The notes under the pieces: model-generated
Seen by the model: the letters and a program-made list of their open reading frames with translations, nothing else
Told to the model about the DNA's origin: nothing
Databases searched by the model: none
NCBI RefSeq assembly: GCF_024701975.1
Contig: NZ_JANLNM010000004.1
Span: 1 to 64,000, forward strand
DNA from: Variovorax sp. ZS18.2.2
GTDB lineage: Bacteria; Pseudomonadota; Gammaproteobacteria; Burkholderiales; Burkholderiaceae_C
Reading direction: 5' to 3'
Length of the DNA: 64,000 nucleotides
Program-made: the position numbers and the translations under genes
Part shown: in pieces, positions 14,586-22,544 of the stretch
Numbering within the stretch: the stretch's first letter is position 1
Layout: every line of letters begins with the position of its first letter

Positions 14586-17327
14586 ATGAACAAAAATCCA
14601 ATTCATTGGTATCGCCGCTTGAAATCAATTGCCGGCCGTGCAGTCAATCGGGCGACCAGAGGGCGCATTTCATTCGGCGAGAAAACATTGCCGGAGCCGC
14701 ATCCCTTGTTCGATGCGGATTGGTACGCAAAGCGCAATCCGGACATCGTGAAAGCCGGCTTGAACCCGATGCGGCACTTCATGCGCTTCGGCTGGAAGGA
14801 AGGACGCAACCCCCATCCGCTGTTCGATGTGGCGTGGTACCTGGAGCGGAATCCGGACGTGGCGAAGGTCGGCTGGAACCCGCTCGTCCACTACGTGGAC
14901 CTCGGCTGGAAGGAAGGCCGGGACCCCCATCCGCTGTTCAACACGACCTGGTACCTGGACCAGTACCTCGACGTGAAGACGGCGGGCCTCGATCCGCTGC
15001 TGCACTACGTGCTGTTCGGTGCGCCCGAGCACCGGATGCCCCACCCGAGCTTCGACTCGGAGTGGTACTGCGCAGCCTACGGAGATGTCGGCGACGCTGC
15101 CGATCCGCTGGCCCATTTCCTGGCGCACCGGCACGATGCCCTCCGGAATCCTTCCTCTGCGATCGACCTGGTCGAGCATGCGCGCAAGTACCCGGCCGCC
15201 GGGGCCGACAAGGTGCATGAGCTTGCGCACTTTCTGGTCCAGGAAAGCTCGTACGCCCTGGACAGCGATTTCGCCGAGGCGTTTGCCAAGGACGGCATTC
15301 CGCGCGCCCGCATGCATGAAGGCCTCGCGCGCGTCGCGAACGGGAAGTGGGAGTGGTCCCGCTACGGCGCGATGCGGGCGCGGCTCGCGCAGGCCGAGCA
15401 GCGGCGCGCGGAGCGATACCCGCGCGTCGAGACCCCGGTGTCCGCGGTCTGCAAGGACGCCGCGAGCGAACCCGCCGCGCCCCTCGCGATCCCGGCGTTC
15501 GAGCAACCGCTCGTCTCGATCGTGATTCCGGTCTACAACAAGGTGGCATTGACCCGCTCTTGCCTGAAGACCATCGTCGAAAGCAACTGCCGCACGTCCT
15601 ACGAAGTGATCGTGGCCGACGATGCGTCGGTCGATCCGGATTGCTTCGAGCTGGCCAACGTCTCCGGCCTCACGTTCCTGCGCTCGGAAAAAAACCTGGG
15701 GTTCGGCGGCAACTGCAACCGGGCTGCGGCCACGGCGCGCGGCAAGTTCGTGCTGTTTTTGAACAACGACACGCTGGTGCAGGAAGGCTTCCTCGATGCC
15801 ATGGTGGCGGCGCACGAGCAGGGCGTCGGCATCGTGGGCCCGCAGGTGCTGTATCCGTCCGGCGTGTTGCAGGAGGCCGGTGGCCGCATCCGCGTGGACT
15901 GTTCCGCGGCGCTCGTCGGACACGGCGCCAGCCCCGAGGATCCACGGTTCAACTATCGCCGCGACGTGGAGTACATCTCCGGTGCGTGCCTCCTGATCGA
16001 GCGGGCGCTGTTCGACGAACTGGGCGGCTTCGATCCGCTGTTCCATCCGGCCTACTACGAGGACGTGGACCTGTGCTTTCGCGTGCGCACGCGCGGCCTT
16101 CGCGTGGTCTACGAACCGACGGCGCGCATCGTGCACCTGATGAGCGAGACGATGTCGTCGCTGGCGCCGGCCTACAAGCACGGGCAGTCGGCGCGCAGCG
16201 CGCAGAACTTCGCCGAGCGCTGGCAGGCCCAGCTGGAGGCCGACAACGCGGTGAAGGCCATCGCCTTCTACCTGCCGCAGTACCACACGGTTCCGGAGAA
16301 CGACCTGTGGTGGGCGCCGGGCTTCACCGAGTGGACCAACGTGTCCAAGGCCAAGCCCAACTACCCTGGGCACGACCAGCCGCGCCTGCCGGCCGATCTC
16401 GGGCATTACGACCTCACGAATCCGAAGAGCATCCGCAAGCAGATCGAGCTGGCCATGCAATACGGGTTGCACGGCTTCTGCTTCTACTACTACTGGTTCA
16501 ACGGCCGCCGCATCCTCGAGGCGCCGCTGGAGCTGTACCTGGAGGACAAGTCGCTCGACTTCCCGTTCTGCCTGTGCTGGGCCAACGAGAACTGGAGCCG
16601 GCGCTGGGATGGCCGCGATCACGACCTGCTGCTCAAGCAGGAATACTCGACCGAGGACGACAAGGCCATCATCCACGACCTCATGCGGTTCATGCGCGAC
16701 GCGCGCTACATCCGCATCGAGGGCAAGCCGCTGGTGATCGTCTACCGCTGGGACCTGCTGCCTTCGATCGCGGACACGGTGAAGGTCTGGCGCGAGGAGT
16801 GCCGCAACGCCGGCATCGGCGAGATCTTCGTGGCGAGCGTCGATTCGTTCGACCTGGCCTGGAAGCTCAAGAACGCGGCCGACCACGGGCTGGACGCGAG
16901 CATCGGTTTCCCGCCCCACAACATGGGCTCGCCCGTTCCCAAGAAGCCTTCGGCGGTCAGCCCGAGCTTCACCGGAACCATCGACGACTACGAGACGGTG
17001 GGCACGCGCTATGCGACCGAACTGCCGCTGCGGCCGCACACCCACTTCCCGGGCGTGCTGCCGGGATGGGACAACACGCCGCGCCGCCAGGACGCGCCCT
17101 ACATCCTGGACAATCCCAGCCCCGGCGCGTTCCGTGCCTGGCTGGAGCACGCGCTGGAGTTCTCGCGCGACTTCAACGTGCCGGAGCGCCGGATGGTCTT
17201 CATCAACGCCTGGAACGAGTGGGGAGAGGGCGCCTACCTGGAGCCCGACCAGCGCTACGGCCATGCCTACCTGACCGCGCTGCGGGATGCGCTCGAATCA
17301 CACAAGTACCAGAAGAGAAACGGCTGA
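14586..17327 (+). CDS. Chimeric glycosyltransferase: WY repeats, GT2 domain, WbsX domain
   Basis: A 913-residue protein in three parts. Residues about 37-190 hold four repeats of roughly 38 residues, each starting PHPLF-x-x-x-WY and ending with a PL-x-HY-like segment. Residues about 306-540 are a GT2 domain: VSIVIPVYNK, VADDAS, LFLNNDT for metal binding and EDVDLCFR near its end. Residues about 555-913 are a WbsX-type (GH99-like) domain with AFYLPQYH, WWAPGFTEWTNV, CWANENW and NAWNEWGEG. WbsX proteins occur in O-antigen clusters. The fusion implies two catalytic activities or one carrier with a modifying partner. It is followed two bases later by another glycosyltransferase gene. Confidence 0.88.
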   Translation: MNKNPIHWYRRLKSIAGRAVNRATRGRISFGEKTLPEPHPLFDADWYAKRNPDIVKAGLNPMRHFMRFGWKEGRNPHPLFDVAWYLERNPDVAKVGWNPLVHYVDLGWKEGRDPHPLFNTTWYLDQYLDVKTAGLDPLLHYVLFGAPEHRMPHPSFDSEWYCAAYGDVGDAADPLAHFLAHRHDALRNPSSAIDLVEHARKYPAAGADKVHELAHFLVQESSYALDSDFAEAFAKDGIPRARMHEGLARVANGKWEWSRYGAMRARLAQAEQRRAERYPRVETPVSAVCKDAASEPAAPLAIPAFEQPLVSIVIPVYNKVALTRSCLKTIVESNCRTSYEVIVADDASVDPDCFELANVSGLTFLRSEKNLGFGGNCNRAAATARGKFVLFLNNDTLVQEGFLDAMVAAHEQGVGIVGPQVLYPSGVLQEAGGRIRVDCSAALVGHGASPEDPRFNYRRDVEYISGACLLIERALFDELGGFDPLFHPAYYEDVDLCFRVRTRGLRVVYEPTARIVHLMSETMSSLAPAYKHGQSARSAQNFAERWQAQLEADNAVKAIAFYLPQYHTVPENDLWWAPGFTEWTNVSKAKPNYPGHDQPRLPADLGHYDLTNPKSIRKQIELAMQYGLHGFCFYYYWFNGRRILEAPLELYLEDKSLDFPFCLCWANENWSRRWDGRDHDLLLKQEYSTEDDKAIIHDLMRFMRDARYIRIEGKPLVIVYRWDLLPSIADTVKVWREECRNAGIGEIFVASVDSFDLAWKLKNAADHGLDASIGFPPHNMGSPVPKKPSAVSPSFTGTIDDYETVGTRYATELPLRPHTHFPGVLPGWDNTPRRQDAPYILDNPSPGAFRAWLEHALEFSRDFNVPERRMVFINAWNEWGEGAYLEPDQRYGHAYLTALRDALESHKYQKRNG

Positions 17328-17329
17328 GC

Positions 17330-18490
17330 ATGGCGGCAACTGACCACTCCAAGAATCCGGACTGCCTGATCGTCGGCCACCCGTATGCCGCCATCGGCAT
17401 GGGTGCCCACTGCCGGGGCGTGGTGCGCTCGCTGGCCGCGGCGTACGGCAACCTGTCGGTGCACGATGTCTACAAGGTCACCCAGCCCATACCGCGGGAA
17501 GCCCGGGAGTTCGGCCCGCTGCTGACCGAGCAGTTCACGGCGCCCGTGCGGATCTTCTGCATCAACGGGGACGAGATCGATCCCGTGATCCGCACGATCG
17601 AGCAGAAGCTGCCGGGCGCGTTCGCCAGCGGCTACAACATCATCTATCCGATGTGGGAGCTGCCGAGGTATCCACAGGAGTGGGCGCGGCAGATCGAGCG
17701 ATTCGACGAAGTGTGGTCGCCGTCGCTTCACGTGGATGCGGCCTTGCGCGCGGCGGTCGGCAAGCCGGTCGTCCACCTGCCCATTGCCGTCGAGCCGCGG
17801 GTTCACGAGCTCTTCGACCGCAAGTACTTCGGCATCCCGGAGTCGCGCTACACGATGCTCTTCTTCTTCGATGCGCTGTCCTACGCCAGCCGGAAGAATC
17901 CGTGGGCCGCGATCGACGTCTTCAAGCGCGTGCTCGCACAGAGGCCGCTGGCCAAGCTCCAGCTGGTGCTGAAGATCAACAACTCGGCGCGCGATGCGAA
18001 GTCGCTGGAGCGGCTCAAGGCCGAGATCGAACCCATCCACGACCGGGTCACGCTGATCGACAAGACGGTGTCCGAAGAGGAGGTCAAGAGCCTCGTGCGG
18101 GTGTGCGACTCCTTCCTCTCGCTGCACCGGGCCGAAGGCTTCGGTCTCGGGCCGGCGGAAGCCATGTTCTTCGACAAGCCGGCCATCGTGACGGCCTGGT
18201 CCGGCAACATGGACTACATGACGCCCGACAACTCGCTGGGCGTTCGCTACAACCTCGTCCCGCTGGTCGAGGGCGACTATCCGCACTGGCAGGACCAGGT
18301 GTGGGCCGATGCCGATCTGGACGACGCCGCGCAGAAGGTGCTCGCGCTCTTCGACGACCCTGAGTTCGGTCGGCAACTGGGCAGGCGCGCCGGCATCCAC
18401 ATGCGCACGCATTTCTCGCATCGCCGGCAGGGCCTGCGCTACCGCGAGCAACTGCAACGGATCGCGTTGACGCTCCCGCAGGAGCGTTGA
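17330..18490 (+). CDS. Glycosyltransferase, GT-B fold (GT4-like)
   Basis: A 386-residue cytoplasmic transferase expected to add one sugar to the growing chain. The N-terminal half has IVGHPYAAIGMGAHCRG; the C-terminal donor-binding half has LFFFDALSYASRKNP and, at about residues 263-280, SLHRAEGFGLGPAEAM with the E-x7-E arrangement of GT4 enzymes. The same pattern makes up the C-terminal 350 residues of the 1338-residue protein at 30312, so the two are paralogous modules. The ATG at 17330 follows the previous stop by two bases. Sugar specificity unknown. Confidence 0.85.
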   Translation: MAATDHSKNPDCLIVGHPYAAIGMGAHCRGVVRSLAAAYGNLSVHDVYKVTQPIPREAREFGPLLTEQFTAPVRIFCINGDEIDPVIRTIEQKLPGAFASGYNIIYPMWELPRYPQEWARQIERFDEVWSPSLHVDAALRAAVGKPVVHLPIAVEPRVHELFDRKYFGIPESRYTMLFFFDALSYASRKNPWAAIDVFKRVLAQRPLAKLQLVLKINNSARDAKSLERLKAEIEPIHDRVTLIDKTVSEEEVKSLVRVCDSFLSLHRAEGFGLGPAEAMFFDKPAIVTAWSGNMDYMTPDNSLGVRYNLVPLVEGDYPHWQDQVWADADLDDAAQKVLALFDDPEFGRQLGRRAGIHMRTHFSHRRQGLRYREQLQRIALTLPQER

Positions 18491-18500
18491 GCGCGCGGCG

Positions 18501-18521
18501 CCCCGTGTGTGTTGCACGGGG
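18501..18521 (+). terminator. Stem-loop after the GT-B gene, with a competing hairpin
   Basis: CCCCGTG and CACGGGG form a perfect seven-base stem with a seven-base loop, ten bases past the stop. GGGAG at 18519-18523 can alternatively pair with CTCCC at 18530-18534, so the two hairpins compete for the same bases. No T-run follows directly. A terminator or attenuator-like element is possible. Confidence 0.4.
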
Positions 18522-18648
18522 AGTCGGAGCTCCCGAAAACAATCGCCCCTACCACGTATGTGCGACTTGTTGATGCAGGGGGCTCGCCAAGTGCGGGTTG
18601 CTTCCGTGAAAAATTATTGTTAACCAAGGTTCATGGATAGACTCCGCG

Positions 18649-18670
18649 CAACAAAAAACAAATGTTGTTG
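18649..18670 (+). other. Inverted repeat directly before a start codon
   Basis: CAACAA and TTGTTG, separated by an A-rich ten-base loop, end two bases before the ATG at 18673. No clear Shine-Dalgarno sequence is visible in this leader, so the hairpin, if it forms, would sit where the ribosome binds. Confidence 0.3.
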
Positions 18671-18672
18671 CG

Positions 18673-20004
18673 ATGTTTCCTGCTACCCCGCGCACGATCG
18701 CCGTCGTCATACCCACGTTCAATCGGCAGGAGCGCCTTCGGCGTGCCGTGGAAAGCGTGCTGCAGGAAACGCGGGTTCCGATCGCCCTGCACATCTTCGA
18801 CAACGCCTCCACCGATGAAACCGAGCGTTTTGCGCGCGAGCTGGCGGCACGCGATTCACGGGTGGTCTATGTGCGCAACGCCACCAACATCGGCGGGCAT
18901 GCGAACTATGCGAAAGCGCTGGACAGCGTCGAGACGGCGTATTTCCTCCCGCTGGCCGACGACGACTATCTGCTGCCCGATTTCCTGCACGACGCCTACG
19001 GGATCCTCGAGGCGCACGAAAGCGTCGGCGCTGCCGTCTTCGTGACCCAAACGCGCACCGACGGCGGCGCCATCGGGATGACGTACCCGGAGCATCCCGA
19101 CAAGATTCGGCTCGGCCTGGTGAACCCGCACGACCACATGCGCGACTGGCTGACCTACGGCCACTACAGCTGGAGCTCGGTGCTCTGGCGATCGAAGGTG
19201 CTCGCCGAGGTGGGCGCGCCCTACCTGCATGTGGGGCTGCCCAGCGACGTCGACTTCCAGGCCCAGATCTTCTGCGCGTACCCGGTCTACATCGTGAACA
19301 GGCTCGGCGCCGTCTACACGCAGCACGACGACCAGGCCAGCATGGGGTACGACCTGTCGCACATCAAGTCCTGGGGGGCGCTCTTCAAGCGCCTGGACCG
19401 CGCGGTCCTCGATCGCGGTCTCTTCCCGGTAGAGGAGTACCTGCCGCTGCGCGCGAAAGTGCAGCAGCGCTACAGGAGCATCTGGAACATCGCCGCCAAG
19501 GAAGAACTCGATTCGCGGCAGCTGGTGTCGTCCGCCTCCGCGGCCGGGTTCCGGCTGGGTGACTGGCCATTGGCGTTTTCGCTCATCGACACCCTCGCCG
19601 CAAAGCCTCGCGCTCCGGGGCCGGACGGCGTTGACGACACCTCGGTTCTGCTGCTGCCCGAAGACGTCGTTGCCGAGAGCGCGGCGCCGGATCGGCCGCA
19701 GGGATTTCTCGCGTCGGTGCTGTGGAGCTTCAAGGCGGCCAGCGCGGTGATCGCTTCGGCAAAGCGCACCGCGGCGACAAAGGAGCAGGCCCTGTCCGAA
19801 CAGAAGGTGCTCGCCGCGCAATGGCAGCAGACCTGCGTCGCCCTGGAATCCAGCCTCGCCGACCAGACCGCGCAGACCGCGGCTGCGCGCGCAGAGGCCG
19901 ATGCCTGGCGCTCTAAGTTTGAAGTCATCGACGCCAGGGTGTCGGTGCTTCAGGGCGGATTGCTCTTCAGAATCCTGCGCAAGCTCCGCCTGATGCGGCT
20001 CTAA
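18673..20004 (+). CDS. GT2 glycosyltransferase with C-terminal coiled coil
   Basis: A 443-residue family 2 glycosyltransferase. IAVVIPTFNR at residues 9-18 opens the GT-A domain, FDNASTDET follows, and LADDDYLLPDF near residue 93 is the DxD metal site. After about residue 270 the protein leaves the catalytic fold; residues about 340-420 form a Gln/Ala/Glu-rich coiled coil, and the tail is basic (LRKLRLMRL). The tail plan recalls the FkbM protein, but the SWR-x-TAPLR motif is absent. A 182-base AT-rich gap precedes the gene, so it may start its own transcript. Sugar unknown. Confidence 0.83.
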   Translation: MFPATPRTIAVVIPTFNRQERLRRAVESVLQETRVPIALHIFDNASTDETERFARELAARDSRVVYVRNATNIGGHANYAKALDSVETAYFLPLADDDYLLPDFLHDAYGILEAHESVGAAVFVTQTRTDGGAIGMTYPEHPDKIRLGLVNPHDHMRDWLTYGHYSWSSVLWRSKVLAEVGAPYLHVGLPSDVDFQAQIFCAYPVYIVNRLGAVYTQHDDQASMGYDLSHIKSWGALFKRLDRAVLDRGLFPVEEYLPLRAKVQQRYRSIWNIAAKEELDSRQLVSSASAAGFRLGDWPLAFSLIDTLAAKPRAPGPDGVDDTSVLLLPEDVVAESAAPDRPQGFLASVLWSFKAASAVIASAKRTAATKEQALSEQKVLAAQWQQTCVALESSLADQTAQTAAARAEADAWRSKFEVIDARVSVLQGGLLFRILRKLRLMRL

Positions 20005-20055
20005 TGCCGGAAAAACCGCGGTTCACGGCGCGGGTCCGGCGCACAATGTCGCCCC

Positions 20056-20160
20056 ATGAAATCCGTGAACATGATGAATGCCATTGGCGGCATGCGCGCA
20101 GCCAGTGAAGCCGAGGCCCGCTGGCTGCCGGGCTACCCCGAGAAGGCGCTCCCCCCATGA
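20056..20160 (+). CDS. Possible 34-residue leader peptide before rfbF
   Basis: A small open frame beginning MKSVNMMNAIGGMRAASEA and ending EKALPP. Its TGA stop overlaps the rfbF ATG in ATGA, the same four-base coupling seen between the other genes of this operon. It has several early Met codons and no recognisable family. It could be a coupling leader, a remnant of a lost gene, or chance; no good ribosome site precedes it. Confidence 0.3.
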   Translation: MKSVNMMNAIGGMRAASEAEARWLPGYPEKALPP

Positions 20161-20930
20161 AGGCCGTCATCCTCGCGGGCGGCCTGGGCACCCGGATTTC
20201 GGAAGAAACCCACCTGAAGCCCAAGCCGATGGTGGAGATCGGTGCCAAGCCCGTGCTCTGGCACATCATGAAGCTCTACTCGGCCTACGGCATCAACGAC
20301 TTCGTCATCTGCTGTGGCTACAAGGGCTACATGATCAAGGAGTACTTCGCCAACTACTTCCTTCACATGTCCGACGTCACCTTCGACATGCGCAGCAACC
20401 AGATGCATGTCCACCAGCGCAAGGCCGAGCCCTGGCAGGTGACGCTGGTCGACACCGGCGAAGACACGATGACCGGCGGGCGCCTCAAGCGGGTGGCCGA
20501 ATTCGTGCGCGATGAAGAGGCCTTCTGCTTCACCTACGGAGACGGCGTCGCGGACATCGACATCGGCAAGCTGATCGCATTCCACCGCAACCACGGACGC
20601 CTGGCGACGGTCACCGCCGTGCAGCCGGCCGGACGCTACGGCGCGCTGGAGCTCGATGGCGATGCGGTGCGTGGCTTCGTCGAAAAGCCGCGCGGCGACG
20701 GCGGCTGGATCAACGGCGGCTTCTTCGTGCTGTCCCCGCAGTGCCTGGACTACATCGACGGCGACCGCGCCAGCTGGGAGGGCGAGCCCCTGGCCCAGAT
20801 TGCAAAGGACGACCAGTTGCGCGCCTTCGAACACGCGGGCTTCTGGCAGCCGATGGACACGCTGCGCGACAAGATGCACCTCGAGCAGCTGTGGGCGACC
20901 CAGGCCGCACCTTGGAAGGTGTGGGCGTGA
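20157..20930 (+). CDS. rfbF: Glucose-1-phosphate cytidylyltransferase
   Basis: Makes CDP-glucose from glucose-1-phosphate and CTP, the entry to CDP-6-deoxysugars. The 257 residues match the family throughout: ILAGGLGTRISEE at 5-17, KPKPMVEIG, YGDGVADIDI, FVEKPRGDGGW and FWQPMDTLRDK. Length is normal. It opens a run of seven genes joined by overlaps of a few bases, ending at 26397. The stop overlaps the rfbG GTG start by four bases. Confidence 0.96.
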   Translation: MKAVILAGGLGTRISEETHLKPKPMVEIGAKPVLWHIMKLYSAYGINDFVICCGYKGYMIKEYFANYFLHMSDVTFDMRSNQMHVHQRKAEPWQVTLVDTGEDTMTGGRLKRVAEFVRDEEAFCFTYGDGVADIDIGKLIAFHRNHGRLATVTAVQPAGRYGALELDGDAVRGFVEKPRGDGGWINGGFFVLSPQCLDYIDGDRASWEGEPLAQIAKDDQLRAFEHAGFWQPMDTLRDKMHLEQLWATQAAPWKVWA

Positions 20931-21997
20931 ACACAGCGTTCTGGCGTGGCAAGCGGGTCCTGGTCACGGGGCACACGGGCTTCAAGGGCAGTTGGCTGGC
21001 GCTCTGGCTCCAGGCCGCCGGCGCCGAGGTTCACGGTTACTCGCTGGCACCGCCGACGGCAACCAACCTGTTCACGCAGGCCCGTGTCGCCGATCTCCTG
21101 GCGGGGCACACGCTGGGCGATGTTCGCGATCTCGGGGGGCTGCAGCAGGCCGTTCGGCAAGCCGCGCCGGAGATCGTCTTCCACCTGGCCGCGCAATCCC
21201 TGGTTCGCCCTTCCTACAAGGACCCGGTGGAAAGCTATGCCACCAACGTCATGGGCACCGTGCACCTGCTCGAAGCGGTGCGCGCTTGTGCCGGTGTCCG
21301 GGCCGTTGTCAGCGTCACGACGGACAAGGTCTACGAGAACCGCGAATGGCATTGGGGCTACCGCGAAGACGAGCCCCTCGGCGGACTGGACCCCTATGCC
21401 AGCAGCAAGGCGTGCGCCGAACTCGTGACCTCCGCCTACCGCGCATCCTTTCTCGCGCAGGCCGGCGTGGCCGTGGCCACCGCGCGTGCGGGCAATGTGA
21501 TCGGCGGGGGCGACTGGGCCGACGACCGCCTGGTGCCCGATTTCTTTCGCGCCACCGACAAGGCCCTGTCGCTGGAGGTGCGCCATGTCGGTGCCACGCG
21601 GCCATGGCAGCACGTGCTGGAGCCGCTCGGCGGCTACCTGCTGCTGGCGGAACGCCTGGCGAGCGGCGACCCCGCATTCGCAGAGGCCTGGAACTTCGGC
21701 CCCGGCGACGACGATGCGGTGCCGGTGCGCGACCTGCTGGACCGGCTTGCGCGCCGCGTGCCCGGTGCGCAATGGCGGGAAACATCCCCCGGCACCGTGC
21801 ACGAGGCCAACTACCTGAAGCTCGACAGCAGCAAGGCGCGCGCGGCGCTGGGCTGGCGTCCCCGCTGGATGCTCGACGAGGCGCTCGACAGGACGGTCGA
21901 ATGGCATCGGGCCTGGCGCGCGGGTGAAGACATGCAGAAGGTCTGCCGCTCGCAGATCGCGGCCTACCAGGGCGACGGCCAGCATGGCCAGGTTTGA
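20927..21997 (+). CDS. rfbG: CDP-glucose 4,6-dehydratase
   Basis: NAD-dependent dehydratase that converts CDP-glucose to CDP-4-keto-6-deoxyglucose. The 356-residue protein has TGHTGFKGSWLA at residues 14-25, a hallmark of RfbG, AAQSLVRPSY, SVTTDKVYEN, and DPYASSKACAE carrying Tyr-x-x-x-Lys. A GTG start at 20927 overlaps rfbF. No rfbH (3-dehydratase) is in the operon, so the abequose, paratose and tyvelose branches are unlikely; the next genes point to epimerisation and C-methylation instead. Confidence 0.95.
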   Translation: MNTAFWRGKRVLVTGHTGFKGSWLALWLQAAGAEVHGYSLAPPTATNLFTQARVADLLAGHTLGDVRDLGGLQQAVRQAAPEIVFHLAAQSLVRPSYKDPVESYATNVMGTVHLLEAVRACAGVRAVVSVTTDKVYENREWHWGYREDEPLGGLDPYASSKACAELVTSAYRASFLAQAGVAVATARAGNVIGGGDWADDRLVPDFFRATDKALSLEVRHVGATRPWQHVLEPLGGYLLLAERLASGDPAFAEAWNFGPGDDDAVPVRDLLDRLARRVPGAQWRETSPGTVHEANYLKLDSSKARAALGWRPRWMLDEALDRTVEWHRAWRAGEDMQKVCRSQIAAYQGDGQHGQV

Positions 21998-22544
21998 TGT
22001 CCGCGCGACGCCACTCGCGGGCGTGATGCGCGTCCAGCGCCAGAAGCTCGAAGACGCGCGCGGTTTCTTCAGCCGCTTCTTCTGCGCGGAGGAGTTGGGC
22101 GCCGCGGGGTTCTCCGAGCCCATCGCCCAGATCAACCATACGCTGACCCGCCGGCGTGGATCGGTGCGCGGGCTGCATTTCCAGCATCCGCCGCACGCGG
22201 AGGACAAGCTGGTGAGTTGCCTGCGCGGTGAGATCTTCGACGTTGCGGTCGACCTGCGCCGGGGCTCGCCGACCTTCCTGCAGTGGCACGGCGAAATACT
22301 GAGCGCCGAGAACGCCACGAGCCTGCTCATCCCCAAGGGCTTTGCCCACGGCTTCCAGACGCTCGGCGACGACGCCGAACTGCTGTATCTTCATTCGGCG
22401 CCGTATGCTGCGGCGGCCGAGGGCGCGCTGAACGCCCGCGACCCCGCGCTCGCCATCGCCTGGCCCCTCGCGTTTGGCGACATGTCCGACCGCGATGCCA
22501 GTCATCCCTTCATCACCGCCGAGTTCACGGGTCTTCCTGGATGA
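21984..22544 (+). CDS. RmlC-like nucleotide-sugar epimerase
   Basis: A 186-residue cupin of the dTDP-4-dehydrorhamnose 3,5-epimerase family, placed in a CDP-sugar operon. It keeps RGLHFQHP with the catalytic His and PKGFAHGFQTL. The segment that reads LYKTTDYY in this window's rfbC reads LYLHSAPY here, so the tyrosine region is altered, as one might expect for a 3- or 5-only epimerase. The likely substrate is CDP-4-keto-6-deoxyglucose or its methylated product. The ATG at 21984 lies inside the rfbG 3' end (14-base overlap) and gives the normal family N terminus. It overlaps the next gene by four bases. Confidence 0.85.
   Translation: MARFDVRATPLAGVMRVQRQKLEDARGFFSRFFCAEELGAAGFSEPIAQINHTLTRRRGSVRGLHFQHPPHAEDKLVSCLRGEIFDVAVDLRRGSPTFLQWHGEILSAENATSLLIPKGFAHGFQTLGDDAELLYLHSAPYAAAAEGALNARDPALAIAWPLAFGDMSDRDASHPFITAEFTGLPG

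Noticed and set aside
14670..17264. An 864-codon leftward open frame opposite the GT2-WbsX gene
   Set aside because: Shadow of a gene with three clear domains; its product is Arg/Val/Gln-rich without motifs.
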